Shown here in pieces: positions 25,711-34,287 of a DNA stretch of 64,000 bases (its first letter is position 1; each line of letters opens with the position of its first letter). Source of the DNA: ZAX-1 sp046533095 (lineage in GTDB: Bacteria; Bacillota; Clostridia; Lachnospirales; Lachnospiraceae); the NCBI GenBank assembly GCA_046533095.1, contig JAJQRA010000023.1:124001-188000 (forward strand). Direction: 5' to 3'. The position numbers were made by a program, and so were the translations under genes. Below the pieces are notes generated by a model. It worked only from the letters and a program-made list of their open reading frames with translations, ran no database searches and had not been told where the DNA came from.

Positions 25711-27150
25711 CTAGCCCAACACCTCCTCATATAGTTCTTCATATTTCTTTGCAGAGGATTCCCACGAATGATCTTCTTGCATCGCCCGCTGCACCATTGC
25801 ATTCCACTGTTTTTTATGCACTTCAAATACTTCTTTTGCATAGAGGATAATCTGATACATTTCCATCCAGTTATAATTTTGAAATCCAAATCCATCCCCT
25901 GTTTGTTCATATTGGTTATATGGCTTCACCGTATCCTTTAATCCCCCGGTTTCACGTACAATCGGCAGGGTACCATAACGCATACTTATCAACTGTGAAA
26001 GTCCACATGGTTCAAACATGGATGGCATCAAATATGCATCCGCCGCCGCATAAATTTTGTGGGACAGTTCATCGCTATACCCAATAGAAGCCGCAATTTT
26101 ATCCGGATACTGTTGCGTATAGTAGCGCAGCATCGACTCATAGCCTTCTTCTCCGCTTCCTAATATAACAAATTGTATATTGGGCAGGGTACATAGATCT
26201 TTCATAGCCAGCTTCAATAAATCAAAGCCTTTCTGTTTTGTCAATCTGGACACAACTCCAATTAGAAACGCCTTGCTGTTTACTGCAAGCCCCATCTCTT
26301 TTTGCAGCCGCTTTTTATTCTCCCTTTTGCCTGCTTTTACTGTGTCAACGTCGTAGTTCGTAGGAATATAGTCATCAGCACTTGGATTGTATTCCATATA
26401 GTCGATCCCATTTTCGATTCCTATCAGGCTGTCAGCCTTTACACGCATCAGCCCATTTAAACCCTCGCCGCCTTCCGGCGTTTGAATTTCCTTCGCATAG
26501 TTGTGACTCACTGTCGTTATTTTGTCGGCAAATATAATTCCACCTTTTAAGCAATTTACCTCCCCATAAAATTCCAGTTTGTCCGGCAGAAAATACCATG
26601 CGTCAAGTCCAATGATATCTTTGGCCAGCCCCATTTCCAATCTGCCTTGAAACCTCATATTATGTATTGTCTGTATGGATTTGATGGCATGGTTTTCCGA
26701 TAGGAGCATGTCGTAAAGGAACATTGGTATTAAGCTGGACTGCCAATCATGGCAATGTATGATGTCGGGAATAAAGTCCATCCATTGCAGCGATTCGACC
26801 ACTGCCTTGCAAAAATAAGTGAATTTTTCAAAATCCATATAGATATTGTCGTAGGGAGCCGATCCGCCAAAATAATATTCACTGTCAATAAAATAATACT
26901 GGATATTGCCGACTTTCGTTTTCATAAGCCCTACATATTGTTGTCGCCAGCTTACGTTAATGGTAAAATCAGTAATTTTCTTAAGCTTCTTGTCCCATTT
27001 TTTATCCATACTTTGATATTTGGGCAAAATAACCCGCACATCGTATTTTTTACTGTTTATATATTTTGGCAGTGCACCTACGACCTCCCCTAATCCGCCT
27101 GTCTTAACAAAAGGAGCTGCTTCCGACGCGACAAATAGTATTTTTTTCAT
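25711..27150 (-). CDS. glgA: Glycogen (starch) synthase, ADP-glucose dependent
   Basis: 479 residues, the usual GlgA length (GT5 family). The N-terminal KTGGLGEVVGALP motif (K16 region) binds ADP-glucose. HCHDWQSSLIP, GVVSRLTKQKGFDLL and YAAADAYLMPSMFEPCGLSQ are family hallmarks, with the catalytic Glu in FEPCGLSQ. It elongates alpha-1,4-glucan. No other glg gene is in the window. It follows spo0A on the same strand after ~270 bp; storage glycogen before sporulation is known in clostridia, but linkage here is only positional. Confidence 0.96.
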   Translation of the reverse strand: MKKILFVASEAAPFVKTGGLGEVVGALPKYINSKKYDVRVILPKYQSMDKKWDKKLKKITDFTINVSWRQQYVGLMKTKVGNIQYYFIDSEYYFGGSAPYDNIYMDFEKFTYFCKAVVESLQWMDFIPDIIHCHDWQSSLIPMFLYDMLLSENHAIKSIQTIHNMRFQGRLEMGLAKDIIGLDAWYFLPDKLEFYGEVNCLKGGIIFADKITTVSHNYAKEIQTPEGGEGLNGLMRVKADSLIGIENGIDYMEYNPSADDYIPTNYDVDTVKAGKRENKKRLQKEMGLAVNSKAFLIGVVSRLTKQKGFDLLKLAMKDLCTLPNIQFVILGSGEEGYESMLRYYTQQYPDKIAASIGYSDELSHKIYAAADAYLMPSMFEPCGLSQLISMRYGTLPIVRETGGLKDTVKPYNQYEQTGDGFGFQNYNWMEMYQIILYAKEVFEVHKKQWNAMVQRAMQEDHSWESSAKKYEELYEEVLG

Positions 27151-27320
27151 GTAATAAACCTCCTTCGTCTAGAATATTCATGTACTGCCTCTATGGATTT
27201 TTGTTTCCACACAGAATATCCTTCGTACTACTTATTATTCATAATTATAACTGAACTATTCTATTTTTGAAAGGTTTTATCATAAAAAAATGTAATTATT
27301 CCAGAAAAACAATTTATATA

Positions 27321-27405
27321 ACGACTCAGAAGGTGTATAGAATCATTTTAAAAATTAATCTATCAATATCTCAACAGCTAAACAACTCAGAAGGTGTATG
27401 GAATC
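27321..27405. repeat. 24-bp direct repeat with 61-bp period downstream of spo0A
   Basis: CTCAGAAGGTGTATRGAATC occurs at 27321-27344 and 27382-27405. It lies between the spo0A stop and the glgA start. The rest of the 27151-27417 gap is AT-rich with nothing else seen. Confidence 0.7.
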
Positions 27406-27417
27406 GTTTCCAATTTA

Positions 27418-28215
27418 TCATCTATTTTTATATTCCAGCCGGATTTTATCTGCAATCAAAGCGATAAATTCTGAATTTGTCGGTTTCCCTTTTCCATTGC
27501 TTATTGTGTATCCAAAGAGGGCATCTATCGTATCCATTTTCCCTCTGCTCCAAGCGACTTCAATCGCATGGCGGATTGCCCGCTCTACTCTACTTGGTGT
27601 CGTCTGATACTTTTTTGCAATACTCGGATAGAGGATTTTTGTAATCGAATTTAGCATTTCCATATCCATAACCGACATAATAATTGCCTCACGCAAATAT
27701 TGGTATCCTTTTATATGGGCCGGCACGCCGATTTCGTGGATGATATCCGTTACGTCACTTTCTAAATTGCGTTCCTTATAGTCATGATCCCGTTCATAGG
27801 CATTTATTTTTCGTACTTCATTAAATTTCATCGTATTACGACTCTTTACGTGCTTGATTCGGCTAAGAACCATATCATTGTCAAATGGTTTCATGATGTA
27901 GTAGTCTGCGCCTAATGCAAAGGCATCCTCTGTGATTTTTTCCTGCCCTATGGCGCTAATCATGATAAAAGCTGGATGTTTTTTAAGATTCCTGTCATTT
28001 TTTATTTTATCCATGACACTTAAACCGTCTAATTTAGGCATTACAATATCAAGTAAAACAACATCCGGCTCTTTGGACATGATCATTTCGTATGCCTCTT
28101 CCCCATCTTTCGCTGTCCCGATCACTTGAAGTTCGTCATCACCTCTTATGATATCCCCTAATAAGCGGACCATTCTTTCGTTATCATCTGCTATCGCCAC
28201 ATTCAACTTTTCCAT
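27418..28215 (-). CDS. spo0A: Sporulation master regulator Spo0A
   Basis: 265 residues. Receiver domain 1-125 with acidic pair DD (10-11), phosphoacceptor in VVLLDIVMPKLDGL, Thr/Ser switch in MISAIGQEK and Lys in YIMKPFDNDM. The C-terminal DNA-binding domain (about 150-265) contains the near-invariant Spo0A segment TPSRVERAIRHAIEVAWSRG, followed by LFGYTISNGKGKPTNSEFIA. The start ATG has AGGAGGG upstream and a sigma-A promoter at 28272-28300. It follows spoIVB, the usual clostridial order. Confidence 0.98.
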   Translation of the reverse strand: MEKLNVAIADDNERMVRLLGDIIRGDDELQVIGTAKDGEEAYEMIMSKEPDVVLLDIVMPKLDGLSVMDKIKNDRNLKKHPAFIMISAIGQEKITEDAFALGADYYIMKPFDNDMVLSRIKHVKSRNTMKFNEVRKINAYERDHDYKERNLESDVTDIIHEIGVPAHIKGYQYLREAIIMSVMDMEMLNSITKILYPSIAKKYQTTPSRVERAIRHAIEVAWSRGKMDTIDALFGYTISNGKGKPTNSEFIALIADKIRLEYKNR

Positions 28216-28271
28216 GCTGTAGCCCTCCTGTAATTTTTTATGATAAAATCTCGTAAAACGAAACTATTTGT

Positions 28272-28300
28272 ATTATAGTCATATCGCGCATTTCATTCAA
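28272..28300 (-). promoter_or_regulatory. Sigma-A promoter of spo0A
   Basis: TTGAAT (28300-28295), 17-bp spacer, TATAAT (28277-28272), 57 bp upstream of the spo0A start. A short AAAGATT/AATCTTT stem just upstream may end spoIVB transcription. Confidence 0.7.
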
Positions 28301-28456
28301 TAAAAAGATTTCTTCTTAATCTTTGCTTATTCGACTTCCTTTGTCCGTTTCACTATTTTTATCATGCTTTTTGTCATCTGTTTCATTTTTACGCGCACAG
28401 TATTATGATGATAACTGGGAATGACGATAATAATTTGTCGGATTTTGTCGGCAATT

Positions 28457-29752
28457 TCATTTTGTTTTTGCATAGTCAAGTTGCGCCAACATATTTTCGA
28501 TAAAAATCCCATAGCCTTTTGTTGCGTCTTTTATAAAAACATGCGTGACTGCACCAATCATTTTATGATGCTGCAAAATAGGGCTGCCACTCATTCCTTG
28601 TACGATTCCACCGGTTAAGGAAAGCAGGTCATCATCGGTCACTTCAAATAAAATACCCTTATTTTCATTTTCACTGCCATAGTCAATTCCGGTAATTAAA
28701 ATGGCATACTCTTTTCGTTCGCCGGATACGGAACTTACAATCATCGCAGGCCCAAGCTCTATCTCCTGTTTTAATCCAACTTGCGCATAGGCCACTTCGT
28801 CTAAAAGCCGGGGAAGTTTATCTAAATGTCCATAGATGCCAACCGAAGAATTGTAAAGGACATCTCCAAGGCAATCCTCTTCCTGATAATTTATAATGCC
28901 TGAAATTTCTCCCGGCTTCCCCTTTTCTCCTTTTGTAATACCAACAATACTTGTTTCATACAAAAGTCCATCTCCCATCGTAATCATGGTACTTGTATCG
29001 ACATCGCTTACCGCATGTCCCAATGCGCCATATTGCATGTTTTCCGTATAAAATGTCATCGTTCCCACACCTGCAAGGTCATCTCTGACCCAAATACCCA
29101 ACTTATACTCCTCATCCCCGGTCTTTACAGGGTCAACCTTAATCTGGATAAACTCCCCTTCACGTATAATGCCAAGCACGATACTCTGTGCCCCATAAGC
29201 ATTTGTTTTACGAATTAAATCCTCCTTTGTTTTTATGACTTCTTCATTTACGGTTTTTATATAATCCCCGCTCTTTACGATATGGTATGCCGGCTCGTAG
29301 TTCATACCGTCAAAACCCGTTATTGTCCCTGTTCCGATAATCAATACCCCGTCCGTCTGCACATAAATTCCAATTGGTACTCCACACGGAACGACCCTTT
29401 CTTCGTCTACGACTTCAACCGCAACTTTCTTTAGGGAAATAAATCCAAACAGTTTACAAACAATGGAAAAACTCCCTTGCTCGCTTGATTTTAAAGTAAA
29501 CGTATCATTCATATCTACATGTATTGAACTTCTATCTAATGCTTGGGTTTGATTTCCAAATACTTCCAGCCTTTCGTCTGTTAATACTCCGGTAACCGGC
29601 ACTTTTAAATCAAACGTTTCCTCCCGCCCTGCCACAATGCGGATTTCATCCGGAATCGACTGTTCCAGTGAACGCGCAAAAAACAAGCCCAGCAAAACAA
29701 AACCGATGGCAAAAAACCATCTGCCCCATTTTTTTAATTTTATAACCCTCAT
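28457..29752 (-). CDS. spoIVB: SpoIVB signalling serine protease
   Basis: 431 residues. An N-terminal membrane anchor (WFFAIGFVLLGLFFARSL) is followed by a PDZ domain (~115-200; GVPIGIYVQTDGVLIIGTG). The S55 peptidase domain has catalytic His in GALGHAVSDVDTS and Ser in VQGMSGSPILQ. In B. subtilis this protease is secreted from the forespore and triggers pro-sigma-K processing. Its position upstream of spo0A and downstream of recN is standard for clostridia. Confidence 0.96.
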   Translation of the reverse strand: MRVIKLKKWGRWFFAIGFVLLGLFFARSLEQSIPDEIRIVAGREETFDLKVPVTGVLTDERLEVFGNQTQALDRSSIHVDMNDTFTLKSSEQGSFSIVCKLFGFISLKKVAVEVVDEERVVPCGVPIGIYVQTDGVLIIGTGTITGFDGMNYEPAYHIVKSGDYIKTVNEEVIKTKEDLIRKTNAYGAQSIVLGIIREGEFIQIKVDPVKTGDEEYKLGIWVRDDLAGVGTMTFYTENMQYGALGHAVSDVDTSTMITMGDGLLYETSIVGITKGEKGKPGEISGIINYQEEDCLGDVLYNSSVGIYGHLDKLPRLLDEVAYAQVGLKQEIELGPAMIVSSVSGERKEYAILITGIDYGSENENKGILFEVTDDDLLSLTGGIVQGMSGSPILQHHKMIGAVTHVFIKDATKGYGIFIENMLAQLDYAKTK

Positions 29753-29883
29753 TTATTTTCACATACCTTTCTGCACCTATACTTTAAAATGCAGTAATAA
29801 AATCATCTTTTATTTTTTAATCATACATTGTGGGTTATGTAGATTCCCTCATCTTAAGTTTCTCCATAATTTGAATCATTTAT

Positions 29884-30022
29884 AACAGGTTCGGGATATT
29901 TTTGAAAAATAAAGTAGGTGGAACGCTCTGTATTTGATTCTGCCATTTCTTTTAACAGGTTCGGGGTATTTTTGAAAAATAAAGTAGATGGAACGCTCTG
30001 TATTTGATTCTGCCATTTCTTT
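29884..30022. repeat. 70-bp tandem duplication next to recN
   Basis: Two copies (29884-29953 and 29954-30022) differing at two visible positions. The second ends exactly at the recN stop codon (30022-30024), so it occupies the recN 3' untranslated region. Confidence 0.9.
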
Positions 30023-31719
30023 CATTTTGATGGTTTTAATTCATTTTTTTTAACCGATTGTGCCAATTCTTTCATCTCTTTTGCACTTTCTAAGACAGTT
30101 TGCGTTATTTTAACGCCACCTAGCATTCTGGCCAATTCTCTTGTACTGTCCTCCATCGATAAGTTGTCTATGGTGGATATGGTAGATTCGTTTACAACGG
30201 ATTTTTCAATCAGAAAATGGCTATCGGCCATAGCCGCGATCTGGGGCAGATGGGTGATGCAGATAACTTGGTGGTTTTTGCCAATCACATTCATTTTTTC
30301 TGCTACCATTTGTGCCGTCCTTCCGCTTATCCCCGTATCGATTTCATCAAAAATCAAAGTCTCTATGGCATCATTCTCTGCTAACACCGTTTTTAATGCC
30401 AACATGATACGGCTTAGCTCTCCGCCGGAAGCAACCGATTTTAGTTGCCTTTGCGGTTCCCCTGGATTTGTCGATATCATAAATTCAGCAATATCGGTGC
30501 CGTTTGCACTATAGCGGTTTGCCGTTTTAAAATCCATCGTGAATTTTACATCTAAAAAATTCAAGTCAATGAGGGATTCCTTGACCTGTTTTACTAATTT
30601 TTTTGCGTGTTTTTGTCGGATTTTTGATACGGCTTCGCTCATTTCTTGTAGTTTCTCTTCTGCCGTGTGCAGGCGGCTGTCAAGCTGCTTTAAGTATTGT
30701 TCGTAATCTTTCCATTTTTCATATTGCTTTTCTTTCTCTTCTCTATTTTTCAAGATAGCCTCAATGCTATCTCCGTATTTTGTCTTTAGGTGGTTGATTT
30801 CATTCAACCGATTTTCGATTTCATGAAATGCATCATCATGAAACTCTGCATCTGCCATGCAGGTGGATAATTCCCTTGTAAAATCATTTAAGAGCCCATC
30901 GATTTCAATCAGCTGGTCATTTAGTACAGCCATTTTTTCGTCATAGTGGATGGCTTGGCCCATTTCCCGCAATGCCCTGCTGATCTGTTCGGATGCCCCA
31001 TTCTCATGATCTTCTATGAATGAATATGCTTTCGCGGCTGCCTCAATAATTTTTTTACTATTGAGCATTTTTTTGTATTGTGCTTCTAGATTCTCGTCTT
31101 CCCCTGCCTTTAATTCTGCTTTATCAATTTCCTCTCGTTCATATTCTAAAAAAGAAAGCTCTCTGGCTCTCTTCGCATCATCCATAACAACTTGTTCTCG
31201 CTCTGTTAGCAGGGTTTGATATGCATGGTAGGCCTCTTCCATCTCCTCTTTTTTCCCGCTAAGATATTCCTTTGCATAATCATCTAATATTTCCAGGTGT
31301 TTTTTGGTATGCAGCAGTGATTGATGTTCATGCTGTCCATGAATATCAATCAGCAATGCCGCCGCCTCTTTCATTTTTAAAGCGGATACGCTTTCTGAAT
31401 TGATTTTGCCAATACTTCGATTGGCCGTTATTTTTCTGGACATAATCAGGATATCATCTTCCAGACTGATATCCATCTGTTCCAGCAATCTTTTCTGTTG
31501 TTCCTGTTCTACTTTAAAAATCAATTCAACCAAAGCATATTCTGCATTTTCACGAATCATTTCCTTTGGTACTTTTTCACCCAATGCCAGATTAATCGAC
31601 CCGATAATAATGGATTTACCGGCTCCGGTTTCCCCTGTCAGAATATTTAGGCCCTCCAAAAAGTCAACCTCTGCCTCATCGATCAGGGCTAAATTTTTAA
31701 CATGCATACTTAATAGCAT
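30022..31719 (-). CDS. recN: DNA repair ATPase RecN
   Basis: 565 residues, SMC-like. Walker A ILTGETGAGKSIIIG is near residue 30, long coiled-coil arms run from ~155-370, the signature VASGGELSRIMLALK lies near 430 and Walker B ETLIFDEIDTGISG follows. It tethers DNA ends in double-strand-break repair. It lies downstream of argR with 36 bp between them. RecN is often in the SOS regulon, but no GAAC-N4-GTTC site is seen in front of this operon segment. Confidence 0.97.
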   Translation of the reverse strand: MLLSMHVKNLALIDEAEVDFLEGLNILTGETGAGKSIIIGSINLALGEKVPKEMIRENAEYALVELIFKVEQEQQKRLLEQMDISLEDDILIMSRKITANRSIGKINSESVSALKMKEAAALLIDIHGQHEHQSLLHTKKHLEILDDYAKEYLSGKKEEMEEAYHAYQTLLTEREQVVMDDAKRARELSFLEYEREEIDKAELKAGEDENLEAQYKKMLNSKKIIEAAAKAYSFIEDHENGASEQISRALREMGQAIHYDEKMAVLNDQLIEIDGLLNDFTRELSTCMADAEFHDDAFHEIENRLNEINHLKTKYGDSIEAILKNREEKEKQYEKWKDYEQYLKQLDSRLHTAEEKLQEMSEAVSKIRQKHAKKLVKQVKESLIDLNFLDVKFTMDFKTANRYSANGTDIAEFMISTNPGEPQRQLKSVASGGELSRIMLALKTVLAENDAIETLIFDEIDTGISGRTAQMVAEKMNVIGKNHQVICITHLPQIAAMADSHFLIEKSVVNESTISTIDNLSMEDSTRELARMLGGVKITQTVLESAKEMKELAQSVKKNELKPSK

Positions 31720-31755
31720 TTTCGTTCTCCTCCTGTGAACATTTGTTCTTTTCTT

Positions 31756-32232
31756 TTATCGTGCGTCTGCTTGGTCGAGCTCTTTATTATCTATAATTTT
31801 TCGCAGGCGTTCCATAAGGGTAACGGTGTCTTGTGTTGTGCGTACGGCACACATAATCGTGTCGTCGCCGGCAATGCTGCCAACGATTTCACTGCAGTCT
31901 AGATGGTCAAGCGCCGCCGCAACAGCCATTGCCATGCCCGATATGGTTTTAATGACCAAGATATTCTGTGCCATATCCATAGAATAAAAGCCTTCCTTTA
32001 GCACACGGATATATTTCCCCCCGATATTCTCATTTCGTTCCGCTAATGCAGCATATTTTTGCCTGTCACCGTTCGAAACTTTCGTCAATTTCAGCTCTCT
32101 GATATCTCTAGAAACAGTTGCCTGCGTGACGGAAAATCCATCCTCTGTCAACAAATCAGAAAGTTCTTCCTGTGTTTCAATATCATGTTTCTTGATTAAT
32201 TCCAATATTTTCGCATGTCTGATTGCTTTCAT
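31756..32232 (-). CDS. argR: Arginine repressor
   Basis: 158 residues. The N-terminal winged helix (AIRHAKILELIKKHDIETQE, FSVTQATVSRDIRELKLTKV) binds ARG boxes. The C-terminal domain has the arginine-binding trimer region (CSEIVGSIAGDDTIMCAVRT). It controls arginine synthesis and catabolism genes elsewhere. GGGAGAAAT precedes the start. Position between nadK and recN is conserved in Firmicutes. Confidence 0.97.
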   Translation of the reverse strand: MKAIRHAKILELIKKHDIETQEELSDLLTEDGFSVTQATVSRDIRELKLTKVSNGDRQKYAALAERNENIGGKYIRVLKEGFYSMDMAQNILVIKTISGMAMAVAAALDHLDCSEIVGSIAGDDTIMCAVRTTQDTVTLMERLRKIIDNKELDQADAR

Positions 32233-32346
32233 GGCATTTCTCCCTATAGATGACGCGACACGAGATCACATGGATTTCGTATCATACCCCCGATGTGATA
32301 AAATCCAGCAGCCGCTTACCAATGGTATGGCGCAATACCACATGGA

Positions 32347-33276
32347 TTACGTATAGCCCTGCATTTTTTTTCGCAATATATCCAAAAAGCTTAATTTGCT
32401 TAATTTTAAAATTTGCGTATTTGCTTTTGCACGCTTTATGACAATCTTGTCGCCAACTGCAAGTCTTTCCGGCTGGTTTCCATCAAAACTTACTTCCGTC
32501 GTAAACTTCTGTTCTGCAAATTCTTCTTCTGCAAATTCTTCTGTGGACTTTTGCTCTGCAAATCTTAATTCCATAGGTTTTTGCTCGTTTTGTGGACCCT
32601 GTTCCATCCTTCTTGACCCAATCTCCACGATAATTTCATCTTCTGCACTCAATACAATGCTTTTTGCATTAAAAGAATGGGGGCTAATGGGCGTGATCAA
32701 AATCAGATTTGCTTTTGGGTCTACAATCGGTCCGCCGGCAGACATGTTATATGCGGTGGAACCTGTCGGTGTCGCTATAATAATGCCATCTGCACTATAT
32801 GTATTTAGGTATTCTCCATTGACGTATATAATCAAATTCACAATCTGAAGAAGCCCGGATCGGTAAATCACGATATCATTCAATGCAAGATGATCTTTCG
32901 ATCTTCCTTCGTTTTGTATACAGTATCCATTCAGCATCATTCGATTTTCAATCATATAGTTATCTTCCCATAGATGTTCTAACGCCGTTTCAACGGTACT
33001 GCTCTCTAATTCACATAAATATCCTACATGTCCCATGTTGACACCGATCAGGGGAATATTTTTGCCAACCATATCCCGTGCCGCCCGAATGAGTGTCCCA
33101 TCTCCACCAAGTACAAGAATGCATTCTGTATCTTTTGGTATGTTATTCAAATTTGACTCCCGGTTTACACCATAGCTGCATGCTTTTCCATGCGACAGCA
33201 GAAATGCCTGTAATTGTTTTGTCAATTTGAGTTTTTTATCCTTTTGCTCGTTTGCAATAATATAAAATTTATTCAT
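32347..33276 (-). CDS. nadK: NAD kinase with an acidic repeat insertion
   Basis: 309 residues from ATG 33276 (MNKFYIIANEQKDK), which starts just after the tlyA stop; an in-frame start at 33351 would overlap tlyA. Motifs: GGDGTLIRAARD, GVNMGHVGYLCELE and TPTGSTAYNMSAGGPI. It makes NADP+ from NAD+. Between EIVEIGSRR and TEVSFDGNQPERL is an extra ~38-residue Glu/Gln/Lys-rich stretch (RFAEQKSTEEFAEEEFAEQK) encoded by short DNA repeats. Most family members have only a short hairpin loop there, so the insert is probably a surface expansion that does not touch the active site. The ribosome binding site is weak (AAGGG too close), suggesting coupling to tlyA. Confidence 0.93.
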   Translation of the reverse strand: MNKFYIIANEQKDKKLKLTKQLQAFLLSHGKACSYGVNRESNLNNIPKDTECILVLGGDGTLIRAARDMVGKNIPLIGVNMGHVGYLCELESSTVETALEHLWEDNYMIENRMMLNGYCIQNEGRSKDHLALNDIVIYRSGLLQIVNLIIYVNGEYLNTYSADGIIIATPTGSTAYNMSAGGPIVDPKANLILITPISPHSFNAKSIVLSAEDEIIVEIGSRRMEQGPQNEQKPMELRFAEQKSTEEFAEEEFAEQKFTTEVSFDGNQPERLAVGDKIVIKRAKANTQILKLSKLSFLDILRKKMQGYT

Positions 33277-33280
33277 ACCC

Positions 33281-34168
33281 TTATGAAAATGTTCCATGTG
33301 CCCGTGCAACAAGTGCCGGCACATCCACTTTCTCCTCCTTACACTGCTCACTTAGCGAGGCATTCTCTTGCTCAATGTGAACGTACACCCGATCCACTTG
33401 GCAAGGTATTGTATGGCCTGGTGGCTGTGGTGCCACATTTTTATTCTGTAGATATACCAAATATTCTATATTTCCCTCCGGTCCCTTGATGGGGGAAAAT
33501 TCTAGGCCTTTTACTCTAAAATCCAGAGATTCAGCGTAGAAAATCACTTTTTTTATTACTTCCTCATGTACAAGCGGATCCCGTACGACTCCTTTTTTCC
33601 CTACTTTTTCGCGTCCTGCCTCAAATTGCGGCTTAATAAGGCAGACCATTTCCCCTTGCGCACAAAGCAGTTGTTTGATTGGTTCCAATACTTTTGCCAA
33701 AGAAATAAAAGATACATCTACGGAAGCAAATTGTAGTTCTTCTTTGATATCTTCCGGTTTTACATAGCGGATATTGGTTTTTTCCATACAGACTACCCTA
33801 GGGTCCTGCCGCAGTTTCCAAGCGAACTGCCCATAGCCTACATCTACGGCATAGACTTTTTTTGCACCCATTTGCAGCATGCAATCCGTAAATCCACCCG
33901 TAGACGCCCCTATGTCCATGCATATTTTGTCCTGCATGGCAAGGTCGAACTGCTGTATGGCTTTCTCCAGTTTTAAGCCGCCTCGGCTTACATATTTTAA
34001 TGGATTGCCTTTGACTTCTATGCCCACTTTCTCATCGAAAAAAGTCCCTGCCTTATCTTCCCGCTCCCCTGCTACAAACACCTGCCCGGCCATGATGATT
34101 GCCTTTGCCTTTTCCCTTGAAGGGGCAAGTCGCCTTTGCACGAGTAGCATATCTAGGCGTTCTTTCAT
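33281..34168 (-). CDS. tlyA: TlyA-family rRNA 2'-O-methyltransferase
   Basis: 295 residues. An S4 RNA-binding domain at 1-60 (RLDMLLVQRRLAPSREKAKA) is followed by an RrmJ/FtsJ-type methyltransferase with the SAM motif MDIGASTGGFTDCML, KVYAVDVGYGQ and the K-D-K-E-type residues. TlyA methylates 16S/23S rRNA ribose in some bacteria and is also annotated as hemolysin A. The C-terminal ~60 residues after PEGNIEYLVYLQ are longer than usual and unconserved. It is preceded by two mutually exclusive hairpins (34175-34252). Confidence 0.93.
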   Translation of the reverse strand: MKERLDMLLVQRRLAPSREKAKAIIMAGQVFVAGEREDKAGTFFDEKVGIEVKGNPLKYVSRGGLKLEKAIQQFDLAMQDKICMDIGASTGGFTDCMLQMGAKKVYAVDVGYGQFAWKLRQDPRVVCMEKTNIRYVKPEDIKEELQFASVDVSFISLAKVLEPIKQLLCAQGEMVCLIKPQFEAGREKVGKKGVVRDPLVHEEVIKKVIFYAESLDFRVKGLEFSPIKGPEGNIEYLVYLQNKNVAPQPPGHTIPCQVDRVYVHIEQENASLSEQCKEEKVDVPALVARAHGTFS

Positions 34169-34174
34169 TTTTTA

Positions 34175-34252
34175 CTGCCTTTCTTTGACTAAAGGCAGCT
34201 ATTTGGCCTTACCTCCTTTCATCGTCAGTTTCCGGAGGTCGTAAATAGCTGC
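34175..34252 (-). promoter_or_regulatory. Overlapping hairpins in the dxs-tlyA gap that can mask the tlyA ribosome binding site
   Basis: Read on the minus strand, hairpin 1 pairs 34252-34243 with 34204-34195 (10 bp) plus an inner GACCTCC/GGAGGT stem. Hairpin 2 pairs CTGCCTTT (34198-34191) with AAAGGCAG (34182-34175), which contains the AAAGG in front of tlyA ATG 34168. The two share bases 34195-34198 and cannot form fully together. Confidence 0.5.
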
Positions 34253-34287
34253 AGCTAAACTATATGTTTTGTTTTCGGGCATCCATA

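Noticed and set aside
28436..28460. Two TGTCGG sequences considered as Spo0A boxes
   Set aside because: They differ from TGTCGAA and lie at the spoIVB end far from the spo0A promoter.
28327..28512. Open frame of 61 codons between spoIVB and spo0A
   Set aside because: It overlaps the spoIVB end out of frame, has no convincing ribosome binding site and a random-looking basic composition.
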